A stretch of 64,000 nt of DNA from Sphingobium sp. HWE2-09. GTDB taxonomy: Bacteria > Pseudomonadota > Alphaproteobacteria > Sphingomonadales > Sphingomonadaceae. This document shows, in pieces, positions 18,598-26,090 of the stretch. The position numbers and the translations under genes are program-made. How positions within the stretch are numbered: the first letter of the stretch is position 1; every line of letters begins with the position of its first letter. Below the pieces are notes generated by a model. It saw only the letters and a program-made list of their open reading frames with translations, ran no database searches and was not told where the DNA came from. The stretch is taken from NCBI RefSeq assembly GCF_035989265.1, contig NZ_JAYKZX010000003.1, positions 2,604,001 through 2,668,000 on the forward strand, in the 5' to 3' direction.

Positions 18598-19001
18598 GCA
18601 TCGATAAGCGAAGGGCGGCGGCTAACTATCTTCGTGCTCTGGCCGATGCTGTAGATGCGTTGGATACGACAGAGCTCGACGCGCTGCTGAATGCGGGAAA
18701 TCTCAGATCGCTGAGAGCCCCGCCGAAGAAGCCTCGAGCATCAAATTCTCGCTCTAAGAACCAAGGCGACGACCAAGCTAGGGCGGACGCAGTCATGGAT
18801 GTTCTTGCGCGATCAACCACGCGTGCTGAAGCGCACGCTAAGCTGCTTGAGCTTGAACTTACGAAAGCAGTCCTTCTAAAGGCCGCCAAATCGCGCGCTG
18901 TCCACGTCGTGAACAAAGATTCAGTTGCTGTGATAATTGATAAGTTGGTCGCGAACACGGTTGGGTCTCGGCTCGATTCCGAGGCGATCCGTAACGGTTG
19001 A
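18594..19001 (+). CDS. Small hypothetical protein, third gene of ATPase-ParA operon
   Basis: This 135-residue protein has its ATG overlapping the ParA stop (ATGA). The N-terminus (AANYLRALADAVDALDTTELDALL) is a short helical pair. The middle is basic and low-complexity (PPKKPRASNSRSKNQ). The C-terminus (VIIDKLVANTVGSRLDSEAI) is a compact helical unit. The layout suggests an adaptor joining the ATPases to DNA or a target. I do not recognise a named family. Confidence 0.7.
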   Translation: MSIDKRRAAANYLRALADAVDALDTTELDALLNAGNLRSLRAPPKKPRASNSRSKNQGDDQARADAVMDVLARSTTRAEAHAKLLELELTKAVLLKAAKSRAVHVVNKDSVAVIIDKLVANTVGSRLDSEAIRNG

Positions 19002-19019
19002 ATCTCAGCCGAGCTACGG

Positions 19020-19157
19020 ATTAGGTATTAGATGGTCACTGCATCGAAATCGACCGTTTATGATACGCATTGATTGCCCGTATCACAAACTAGCTTGACT
19101 AGGGATACGATACAGGCTTATTACTGATGCACCTATTCGATACAGACAGAGGGCATC
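19020..19157 (+). promoter_or_regulatory. Candidate recombinase binding region (res-like)
   Basis: This short gap before the serine recombinase has repeated GATAC/GTATC units at about 19061, 19080, 19104, 19109 and 19139, in both orientations. Small serine recombinases usually bind such repeats in front of their own gene. The assignment is inferred from position. Confidence 0.4.
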
Positions 19158-19745
19158 ATGGCTAGGACATTCGCATATTGCCGCGTCAGTACGGCAGACC
19201 AGACAACAGATAATCAGGTACGCGAGATTGAAAGCGCTGGCTTCACGGTCGAGCCTAAGCGCATAGTGACGGAAACCGTATCCGGCTCCCTGCCTGCTAT
19301 GGAGCGCAAGGGCTTTGCCAAGCTACTGGACCGGCTAGAGGCTGGGGACATCCTCATAGTGACCAAGCTGGACCGACTGGGGCGCAATGCCATGGACGTT
19401 CGGGCCACGGTCGAGAAGCTGGCCGCTGAGGGCATCAGGGTTCATTGCCTTGCCTTGGGCGGAACGGACCTGACCAGCCCAGCCGGGAAGATGACCATGG
19501 GCGTTATCGCTGCCGTCGCTGAGTTTGAGCGGGACTTGCTAATAGAGCGGACACAGGCAGGGCTTAGCCGGGCCAAGGCTGAGGGCAAGGCGCTGGGCAG
19601 GCCGATGACGCTAACCGCTGCGCAACAGACTGAGATTGCCGACAAGCGCAAGGCAGGCATGAGCATCCGGGCATTAGCCAAAGAGTATGGCACTAGCATT
19701 GCGTCGATCCAACGGGCCGAAACGCGGGCAGGCGTCCCGGCCTGA
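19158..19745 (+). CDS. Serine recombinase (resolvase family)
   Basis: This 195-residue protein has catalytic Ser11 in YCRVSTADQ, LDRLGRNAMD, the VAEFERDLLIERTQ helix, and a C-terminal DNA-binding domain after ALGRP (MSIRALAKEYGTSIASIQRAE). It starts at an ATG after AGAGGG. It differs clearly from the recombinase at 9780, so it came with a different element. Its natural site is probably the repeat-rich gap just upstream. Confidence 0.93.
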   Translation: MARTFAYCRVSTADQTTDNQVREIESAGFTVEPKRIVTETVSGSLPAMERKGFAKLLDRLEAGDILIVTKLDRLGRNAMDVRATVEKLAAEGIRVHCLALGGTDLTSPAGKMTMGVIAAVAEFERDLLIERTQAGLSRAKAEGKALGRPMTLTAAQQTEIADKRKAGMSIRALAKEYGTSIASIQRAETRAGVPA

Positions 19746-20117
19746 TGGCTGGGGCGCTTCCCGTACTCGACGGCCTGCCTATGCGGTCCTGACATGCGCC
19801 GTCCCCGGCCAGCGCGGGCCATACAGGATCGAAACCGGGGACAGATGCCCCTACACCTGCCCGACGACCGGACAGCGCCTGAGAGGGCCGGAAATCGACG
19901 CCTGAGAAATGGCGGATTTCTGCCGCGTGGACAATCAGTACCGTCATGCTAAGCCCCGGTCATTACGACCACCAGAAACGCCCTTCTCATATTGCCATTG
20001 CCCGTAGAGCCGGGGACCGCCTGACAGTGCGGACAACTGTATGATGCCACAGCCCGTAAGGGTTAGCCGTAAGGCGTAGGGGCGTGACGTTCTTCCAAGG
20101 AAGGTGCGCGGCATCAG

Positions 20118-20328
20118 GACCGATAGCAATACAAGCCAAGGCTCAATCCAACTCAGGATCATGACCCGCTGTATCGCTCCCACTGACTGGAAGACAGGCG
20201 TTCGGCCTGCCGCTTCTGTAGTCGAATACCACCATGACCACGCTTGTGGACAAGGGCCATTTCAGGCGCTTTGGGGGGTAGGGGGGACCGATAGATACAG
20301 CCAAGAACTCATCCAATCTAGGATCATA
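20118..20328 (+). repeat. Imperfect direct repeat pair
   Basis: Two copies share GGACCGATAG, then AGCCAAG, then an AATCCAA-like block, then AGGATCAT, at 20118-20164 and 20284-20328. They are separated by about 120 bp. They may be binding sites for an element protein. Confidence 0.6.
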
Positions 20329-20556
20329 TATTATAATGATCTAATGATGATCTTTCCTGCCTCATTCTCATAATGCTCAGCCATACCGATTATCAGGTAT
20401 AGCTATCTCTCTTACATTCTTCTGATTGATCTAGCGCATACATAATTGCTGATACGGCGTCACTGTTATGATTGCAGATAACATCCCGGTTTGTCGCCCG
20501 GTTGATACTCTGCCGCACTAGGTCATTCCGAATGATGTAAGTTTAGACTTACGCTT

Positions 20557-20623
20557 GCCCAGATGCTCATTGCGATAAATGTACCCGTGTCACCCTATTG
20601 CCCGATAGGTTGAGCATCTGGGC
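20557..20623 (+). ncRNA. Long hairpin, possible small RNA or terminator
   Basis: A perfect 13-bp stem (GCCCAGATGCTCA and TGAGCATCTGGGC) encloses 41 bases, with an inner stem CCTAT/ATAGG. It is followed by CTTTCTGTTT. The stem is followed by a T-rich stretch as in terminators, but the loop is much longer than usual. It lies about 100 bp before a four-gene cassette. Confidence 0.5.
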
Positions 20624-20726
20624 CTTTCTGTTTCTCCGCTCACCCTTAGCCCTAACGGCCATGAGTAAGAGAGACATCTATCTTACTTTATTGGACAACA
20701 TTTCCCGATATTAGAAAGGATTATCT

Positions 20727-21029
20727 ATGACTATCCTGACTGTGGATACTGCCGCTGTCGATAATCAGCAGCTTGCCATCTATTTCGCCTCCGCTGATCG
20801 CCGTATCGTTTCTGGCTTCCGTCTAGCGCTGGACGTGCTGGGCATCCCGACCCCCGAATTTGCTACCCGTAAGCCCGCTGGCCGTCCGTCCGTTGCCAAG
20901 CTGATGGCTGATGCTGAGGCTGATACCGGGAATGTCGGTGCATACCGGGCAGAGAAGACGAAGTTCATTCCGCGTTCTGCCCAGCGGTCTGTGTCCCCGG
21001 CAGGGGCTTGGACGCTTCCCCGCCCCTAA
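20727..21029 (+). CDS. Small hypothetical protein, first gene of four-gene cassette
   Basis: This 100-residue protein has a clear AAGGA site 8-9 bp before the ATG. It has a helical N-terminal half (AIYFASADRRIVSGFRLALDVLG) and a Gly/Pro/Arg-rich C-terminus. No domain is recognised. The four genes from 20727 to 22966 lie on one strand with short gaps or overlaps, between two recombinase genes, so they are probably element-borne. Confidence 0.65.
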   Translation: MTILTVDTAAVDNQQLAIYFASADRRIVSGFRLALDVLGIPTPEFATRKPAGRPSVAKLMADAEADTGNVGAYRAEKTKFIPRSAQRSVSPAGAWTLPRP

Positions 21030-21052
21030 TCTCCTAGCGACAAGGAAATTCC

Positions 21053-21565
21053 ATGACAGATACCGTTACCTCGGTGGCCCTTGCCGCTGAGATTGAAGCC
21101 TTGCGTTCCGATCATGCCAAGGTGACCGCCGCCATCCCCCTTGTTGGGAAGGCCGCGACTGCCAAGGCTCAACAGCTTGCCAAGGATATTGTTGCCGCTG
21201 AGGAACGCTATGCCTCAACGATTGCCGATGAAATCCTAGCCGAACGGAAAGCCCGGCTTGCACACTTCACGGATATAGAAGTCCTGTATAACCCGGATTT
21301 CGATAACCTACTGACCGTCAATTTCCTTATCCGCTACCGTAGGGCGTCCTGGGACTACCAGACGCGCATGACGGCGCAGAAGGACTTTACCTGCAATGGC
21401 TTCACCGCCCTGCCCGATGATGTCTATGAGTATCTGACTACCGTCAGGCCAGATGCCATTCCGCCCGCCATCATGGCGCTCGCTCCTGACAATGCGCATG
21501 AGGCTTTCGACATTTACCTGTCCGGCCTGCGCCGTGGGTGCTTCCGCAACAGGATAGCGGCATGA
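21053..21565 (+). CDS. Hypothetical protein, second gene of four-gene cassette
   Basis: This 170-residue protein has AAGGAAATTCC before the ATG. The N-terminal two-fifths is alanine-rich and likely forms a coiled coil (ALAAEIEALRSDHAKV, AKDIVAAEERYASTIADEILAER). The rest looks globular (VNFLIRYRRASWDYQTRM). It resembles small structural or scaffold-like phage proteins only in composition. Its stop overlaps the next ATG. Confidence 0.65.
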   Translation: MTDTVTSVALAAEIEALRSDHAKVTAAIPLVGKAATAKAQQLAKDIVAAEERYASTIADEILAERKARLAHFTDIEVLYNPDFDNLLTVNFLIRYRRASWDYQTRMTAQKDFTCNGFTALPDDVYEYLTTVRPDAIPPAIMALAPDNAHEAFDIYLSGLRRGCFRNRIAA

Positions 21566-22155
21566 GGAAATTGGAGCCGAACCACCCTGCCTATAAGACT
21601 AGCCGCCGCTTCAACAGTAAGGCCGTGATGACATATCCCGGCCAGCCAAAGGACTTGTCATCCTTACAGGAGCGGGCCGGGCCTTATGCCGACATGGTGA
21701 CGGTCGCTATCGAATGGTCCGCCGTGGGTATCTGGCTTATGAAGGAATACCCCAGTCAGAGGCTAATCGACGCTGGCATTGATGGCCGAATAGCAAGCCT
21801 GTCGGTTGTGCTTGTTCAAGAAGCCAGCCATCATGAGGCAGGATGGCCGACCCGTGACGGTAGCCCGGTATCTCCTGCACTCTACGACCTATCCGGTGAT
21901 TGCCAACAGGAAGCCCGGCGCACGGCTGAGGAAGTCCATGCCCTATGGAACGCGGCAGGCCGTCCGTTCCTAGATGCCAAGCGGTGCCGGGATTACTTCT
22001 GGGAATTAGGCGAGCGTATTCGCAACGGCCTACTGGCACCGATCCCCGGCATGAGTGCCGACCCCCTTCCCCTCATGGATGTTAAACTACCCTATAGCGC
22101 TGTCCTGATGGACCGGCTGGGGAAGTTGATAGAGGAACAACGCAATGAACCTTAA
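21562..22155 (+). CDS. Hypothetical protein, third gene of four-gene cassette
   Basis: This protein has 197 residues. I chose ATG 21562, which overlaps the previous stop (ATGA); the open frame extends 24 bp upstream. Residues such as ADMVTVAIEWSAVGIWLMKEYP and YFWELGERIRNGLLAPIPGM suggest a soluble helical protein. There is no known motif. It overlaps the next gene by 11 bp, so the cassette is tightly coupled. Confidence 0.65.
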   Translation: MRKLEPNHPAYKTSRRFNSKAVMTYPGQPKDLSSLQERAGPYADMVTVAIEWSAVGIWLMKEYPSQRLIDAGIDGRIASLSVVLVQEASHHEAGWPTRDGSPVSPALYDLSGDCQQEARRTAEEVHALWNAAGRPFLDAKRCRDYFWELGERIRNGLLAPIPGMSADPLPLMDVKLPYSAVLMDRLGKLIEEQRNEP

Positions 22156-22966
22156 TCCCCGCGCCCGTATCAAGGTGAAAGCAGCCCTGTCGCTGATCGC
22201 CTTGCACGGCCACAATCCCCGACCCGTCCAGCAGAAGGCACAGGCGCATTTCAAGAGCGGCCTTGACGCCGACCAAGCCTATACCCTTGCGCTGAACGAG
22301 TTTGCCGACCGTCTGCCCGCCATCCGGCCTATGCTGGAAATCGCTATGGACCTGATCCAAAAAAGCGATGAGCCGACCCTAGAGGCTTATGATGCTGCCC
22401 TGTCCGCCTATAATGACAGCGGCGATGAAAGCCATCTGGAGGCCTTAGCCCCCATGGTTCTGGAAGATGCAAAGGCGTTGGCCGTACTCAACGGCGCTAC
22501 AGCGGATGATGTATCCGACTGGGATATTTACGACGCCTTGGGCTATGAGGATAGCGCGTCGGCAGAAGTACCGGACCTGCCCGACATGGCCGCGCCGATG
22601 GAAGGCGCTGCCCCGGCCCCTGCCCAGCCGTCACAATTCCAGTTCCAATCCCCGACGCCGCAGGCTCATGCCGCCCGACCTGCTGCCCAGCCTCAGCAGC
22701 CCGCCCCAGCGGCTCCACAGGTTCCGCAATATGCGCCGGGATGGTCAGCGACCGGATATTCCCCGGCCCGTGCCAGAGCGGCCCAGCAGGCCCAGAGCGG
22801 CAATGCTGGACGGCCTCAGACCCAAGCCGAATATAATGCCCGCAAATGGGCGGATGCCCCGGCAGGCGTCGGCAACTTCATCAAGACGGCTAGCGGATAC
22901 CGGCCTGTCCCGACTGGGGAAAAGGCACGGCAAGAGGCTGGCGTCCCGTTGGGGCCGAACGTCTAA
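22145..22966 (+). CDS. Hypothetical protein with Pro/Ala/Gln-rich linker, fourth gene of cassette
   Basis: This 273-residue protein starts within the previous gene. Residues 1-145 are acidic and helical. Residues about 150-205 are low-complexity (PAPAQPSQFQFQSP, AARPAAQPQQPAPAAP). The end is basic with NARKWADAPAGVGNF and GYRPVPTGEKAR. The layout suggests a flexible linker between an interaction domain and a small C-terminal module. The family is not recognised. Confidence 0.65.
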   Translation: MNLNPRARIKVKAALSLIALHGHNPRPVQQKAQAHFKSGLDADQAYTLALNEFADRLPAIRPMLEIAMDLIQKSDEPTLEAYDAALSAYNDSGDESHLEALAPMVLEDAKALAVLNGATADDVSDWDIYDALGYEDSASAEVPDLPDMAAPMEGAAPAPAQPSQFQFQSPTPQAHAARPAAQPQQPAPAAPQVPQYAPGWSATGYSPARARAAQQAQSGNAGRPQTQAEYNARKWADAPAGVGNFIKTASGYRPVPTGEKARQEAGVPLGPNV

Positions 22967-23001
22967 AAACCGACCGGCTCTATTTCGGCCTCAGAGACTC
23001 A

Positions 23002-23061
23002 CTGAGAGTCGAGCAGAGGAAATGGCAGGATGATACCGACCACCCTCCTGACGACTCTCAG
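23002..23061 (+). other. Inverted repeat downstream of four-gene cassette
   Basis: Ten-bp arms CTGAGAGTCG (23002-23011) and CGACTCTCAG (23052-23061) enclose 40 bases. Right after it, GGGCCGGAAATCGACG repeats a sequence also found at about 19885-19900. The function is not clear; it could be a transcript end or a recombination motif. Confidence 0.4.
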
Positions 23062-23108
23062 CGGGCCGGAAATCGACGAAATAGGGCAATCCCTTTGTCG
23101 CCTCACCC

Positions 23109-23165
23109 AACACAGATACCGCCTGTTCCGATTGCCGGATAGCAGCGCCGTATCTGTGTTTTTCG
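23109..23165. terminator. Terminator hairpin between convergent genes
   Basis: An 11-bp stem (AACACAGATAC and GTATCTGTGTT) is followed on the plus strand by TTT, and read on the minus strand by TTGGG. It lies between the four-gene cassette and the minus-strand small membrane protein gene. Confidence 0.7.
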
Positions 23166-23174
23166 GCCTGTTAA

Positions 23175-23471
23175 TTACCTGCGACTGAAAAATCCGCTGC
23201 CTATCAGTAGTGCAATTAGCATTGACCCCGTACCGACAAGCGAGCGCATGAAGTCGTAAAACTGTTTGTCATTGTTATTTATCAGTTCAATCATCTTTGC
23301 TTTCACCGGCGCGGCCATAGACTTATCTATGACCACGGCTTTGATTGCGTCGCCAGCGTCACCGGAGCCGAATATCCTAGTCGCTAGAACCGTTCCGATC
23401 GCTCCGATCAATGCGGCAGCTATTGGCACGACGCCGTACAGGATTATCCGCTCACGCCGACTAGCTTCCAT
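23175..23471 (-). CDS. Small membrane protein with two transmembrane segments
   Basis: This 98-residue protein starts at ATG 23471 with GGGGGA four bases upstream. Segments IILYGVVPIAAALIGAIGTV and TGSMLIALLIGSGFF are hydrophobic, and the loop between them (about 45 residues) is charged. It lies 17 bp downstream of the integrase stop on the same strand, so the two may be co-transcribed. Two-TM proteins of this size in islands include holin-like and toxin-like proteins, but nothing here proves that. Confidence 0.6.
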   Translation of the reverse strand: MEASRRERIILYGVVPIAAALIGAIGTVLATRIFGSGDAGDAIKAVVIDKSMAAPVKAKMIELINNNDKQFYDFMRSLVGTGSMLIALLIGSGFFSRR

Positions 23472-23488
23472 ACAATCCCCCGTTCAAA

Positions 23489-25018
23489 CTATGCCTCAGT
23501 CCTAGCAGGAATATTTAAGCCGGGGATACGATAAGAGGCGATGGCATCGACAAGGACGCGCATTGACGGGGCGGCACCGTATTTGTCGGCAGCGTCCTTC
23601 CCCTCATGCCCTTGGAACTGGCGACATACCCGCTCAGGGATACCGGCATCAACGGCATGGGTTTTCCATGTATGCCGGAAGGAGTGAAAGACCTTCGCCT
23701 TATCCTCGATCCCGCAGGCCCGCTTGTACCGGCTGAACCATTGGCCCCATTTGTCAGTCAGCTTCATGCCGATCCCGATAGGCTGTAGGGCAGGAAAGAC
23801 CCGTCCCGCTTGATCGGGCAACTTGGTCACATAATCGACAAAGCCCATTTCAATTAGCTTTGGATGCAGCGGGACCAACCGCCTACTCGCCTCATTCTTG
23901 ATCTGATTAGGTAAGGCGTCGTCATCGCCAATGTCGGTAATGTCGATGCACCAGACCTCTTGCCGCTGTTCGTCGGCATCCATGTAAGGAACGCGCTTTA
24001 CATCACTGACCCGAAGCTGGCCGATTTCTTCTCGTCGCGCTCCCATGAACAAAGCTATGAGCGGCATCCAATATGCAGCCTCCCCATAGCCAGCCTTGGA
24101 ACGCCTATCAGCCGTATAGACCGAGCCAGAGAACAGCGCGTTCAGGTCATCAATGCTGAAATCCTTGCGCCTCTCGCCCCGCTCACTGACCGCCATTTTC
24201 ACATCACGGGCGACGTTGACCGGAACAATGTCCTCTTGTGCTGCCCACTCTAGCAGGGTGCGAAGGTAGGCCAGCCGGTCCCGTACATTGATTTGCGAAC
24301 GCTTAGGGTCAGCAATCAGCATCCGCTTATAGGTCATCACATCGGCCTTGGTGATTTGCTCGACGGACTTCCGGCCTATCATGCTGTTGAACAGCTTAGC
24401 GTCTCGCCAATAGGCATCCTTGCCACGGGGCGACGGCTTCCGTTCAGCGGCCCAGCCATCGACAATATCAGTGTCAAGATAGATGCCTTTGCCGCTACGG
24501 GCTGGGGTGCCGCCTTCGTACTCGACGGCTTGATTTTCAGTTTCCGATGCACGACCCCGCTTGCTGCCCAGCATACGACCGATAAGCCGTTGCTGTTCGA
24601 TCTCAGCCATTTCCCGCTCATGCTGGACCAGCAATTGCCCAGCCCTGAGAATGTCAGCGGGAGAAGCATCAATGCTGCTACCCTCAGTCATGGCATCCAT
24701 GATCGGCTCTAGTTCCTCAATCTCAAAGTCTCTGTCATCTGATGCCGGATCGCTCTCCACGATGACGGGATCGACCTTGGGAACGGACGGCTTAGATGCA
24801 GGCTTGCCAGCAGCGGCCTTATCCCGGCGCGCTTGGTCCAGCAGCTTATGAGCGGCCTTGGTACGGTCGGGGATGAGTAGCTTGGCAGCGTCCCGGTCCT
24901 TTAGACCTAGAGACATTTTGATTTCCCGCTTGCCGCCCATGAAGGGGCGCAGGTCCAATGGTATGGACATGCGGAAATAATGAACGCCGTTGGGTGCTTT
25001 GTGAAGGTAGGAACACAT
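23489..25018 (-). CDS. Tyrosine-type integrase adjacent to tRNA-Leu
   Basis: This 509-residue protein ends 3'-ward into the island and starts 90 bp from the tRNA 3' end. The N-terminal part (YLHKAPNGVHYFRMSIPLDLR) is DUF6538-like, with a SAM-like core-binding domain at about 180-270. Catalytic residues are all present: Arg in FMGARREEIGQLR, Lys in IKNEASRRLVPLH, HxxR in FHSFRHTWKTH, and GHEGKDAADKYG carrying His/Lys and the Tyr nucleophile. The position next to tRNA-Leu and the att duplicate at 13495 suggest it integrated at this tRNA. Confidence 0.93.
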   Translation of the reverse strand: MCSYLHKAPNGVHYFRMSIPLDLRPFMGGKREIKMSLGLKDRDAAKLLIPDRTKAAHKLLDQARRDKAAAGKPASKPSVPKVDPVIVESDPASDDRDFEIEELEPIMDAMTEGSSIDASPADILRAGQLLVQHEREMAEIEQQRLIGRMLGSKRGRASETENQAVEYEGGTPARSGKGIYLDTDIVDGWAAERKPSPRGKDAYWRDAKLFNSMIGRKSVEQITKADVMTYKRMLIADPKRSQINVRDRLAYLRTLLEWAAQEDIVPVNVARDVKMAVSERGERRKDFSIDDLNALFSGSVYTADRRSKAGYGEAAYWMPLIALFMGARREEIGQLRVSDVKRVPYMDADEQRQEVWCIDITDIGDDDALPNQIKNEASRRLVPLHPKLIEMGFVDYVTKLPDQAGRVFPALQPIGIGMKLTDKWGQWFSRYKRACGIEDKAKVFHSFRHTWKTHAVDAGIPERVCRQFQGHEGKDAADKYGAAPSMRVLVDAIASYRIPGLNIPARTEA

Positions 25019-25076
25019 TGGCTTCGTCCTCGTACGTTTGTACTAGACGCTTGTGAAAAAGCCTGCAATTCCAATG

Positions 25077-25105
25077 TTTTCTAGGGATTTCAAGCCCCTA
25101 GAAAA
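25077..25105. terminator. Hairpin just after tRNA-Leu
   Basis: TTTTCTAGGG and CCCTAGAAAA form a 10-bp stem around nine bases, three bases past the tRNA CCA end. It could end tRNA transcription and also shields the integrase gene. Confidence 0.6.
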
Positions 25106-25107
25106 TC

Positions 25108-25194
25108 TGGTGCCCAGAAGAGGACTCGAACCTCCACGACCTTGCGATCGCCAGCACCTGAAGCTGGTGCGTCTACCAATTCCGCCATCTGGGC
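25108..25194 (-). tRNA. tRNA-Leu (anticodon CAG)
   Basis: This 87-nt gene has acceptor GCCCAGA paired with TCTGGGC, encoded CCA, a D-loop with GGCGGAATTGGTAGACGC, anticodon stem CCAGC/GCTGG with loop TTCAGGT (anticodon CAG), a long class II variable arm, and T-loop GGTTCGAGTCC. The gene is intact. Its 3' end is duplicated at 13495-13512 and in both long inverted-repeat arms, so it is the likely integration target of this region. Confidence 0.97.
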
Positions 25195-25325
25195 ACGGGG
25201 TAGGAGGGCGCCTCTAACCGGGTCCCCCAAAGCTGTCAACGCATTGTTCTCAATATTTTTCTCGCCATTGCAAAAAGCCCGTCTAAGGCGGGATCGTGAT
25301 CGTACCCAACGCAAGGAAGTCCATC

Positions 25326-26090
25326 GTGAACGTCTCCCCTAGCGCGCCTCCAGCCCTGTTCGCCCGGCCCGACGGGCTGCGTTTGGCCTATCGGCAGCGC
25401 AGCGGGATCGGACCGACCATCATCTTCTTGCCGGGCTATATGTCCGATATGGAGGGGAGCAAGGCGGTCGCGCTGGAGCAGTGGGCCACCGAACAGAGCC
25501 GCGCGATGTTGCGGCTGGACTATGCCGGTTGCGGCGCCAGCGAAGGGCGCTTTGCCGACGGGACGCTGGCGAGTTGGCGCGACGACGTGCTGCTGCTGCT
25601 CGACGCGCTGACGCAGGGGCCGGTGGTGTTGGTCGGGTCGTCCATGGGCGGGTGGCTGGCGCTGTTGGTGGCCTTGGCGCGGCCGGACCGGGTGGTGGGC
25701 ATGATCGGCATTGCCGCCGCGCCCGACTTCACCGAATGGGGCTTCACCGACGCGGATAAGGCGCTGCTGGCGACTGAAGGGCGGATCGAGGAACCCACGC
25801 CTTATAGCGACGATCCCTATGTGACGACGCTGGCCTTCTGGCAGTCGGGGCAGGCGTTGCGACTGCTGGAAGCGGAGATCGCGATCGACTGCCCGGTGCG
25901 GCTGCTCCATGGTCAGCAGGATCGCGACGTGCCATGGTATGTCGCGGTCAAGACGGCGGCGCAGCTGCGTTCATCCGATGTGCAGACGCTGCTGATTAAG
26001 GACGGCGACCATCGGCTGTCCCGCGACGGCGACATCGCCCTGTTGATCCGCACCGTCGCTGAGCTGGCCCAAAACGTGGATGCCCTTTGA
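25326..26090 (+). CDS. Alpha/beta hydrolase
   Basis: This protein has 254 residues. I chose GTG 25326, after AAGGA; the frame is open from 25296. It has the nucleophile elbow GSSMGG, an oxyanion region FLPGYMSDMEG, the acid in HGQQDRDVP and the catalytic His in DGDHRLS. This resembles small serine esterases of the ABHD10/thioesterase-like group. The substrate is unknown. The stop overlaps the start of the TPR gene. It is the first backbone gene after the tRNA. Confidence 0.88.
   Translation: MNVSPSAPPALFARPDGLRLAYRQRSGIGPTIIFLPGYMSDMEGSKAVALEQWATEQSRAMLRLDYAGCGASEGRFADGTLASWRDDVLLLLDALTQGPVVLVGSSMGGWLALLVALARPDRVVGMIGIAAAPDFTEWGFTDADKALLATEGRIEEPTPYSDDPYVTTLAFWQSGQALRLLEAEIAIDCPVRLLHGQQDRDVPWYVAVKTAAQLRSSDVQTLLIKDGDHRLSRDGDIALLIRTVAELAQNVDAL

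Larger units (their letters stand above)
19746..20726. other. About 1 kb of structured non-coding DNA
   Basis: No convincing gene. A short open frame at about 19770-19905 encodes a Cys-rich stretch (LTCAVPGQRG, CPYTCPTTGQ) but lacks a good start. The stretch also holds an imperfect 45-bp direct repeat (20118-20164 and 20284-20328), an AT-rich part at 20325-20355, small palindromes (TCATTCCGAATGA, AAGTTTAGACTT) and a strong hairpin at 20557-20623. It could hold a replication or excision control region, but that is not shown. Confidence 0.55.

Noticed and set aside
19687..19905. Small Cys-rich protein
   Set aside because: The frame overlaps the end of the recombinase gene and has no start codon with a ribosome site in the non-overlapping part.
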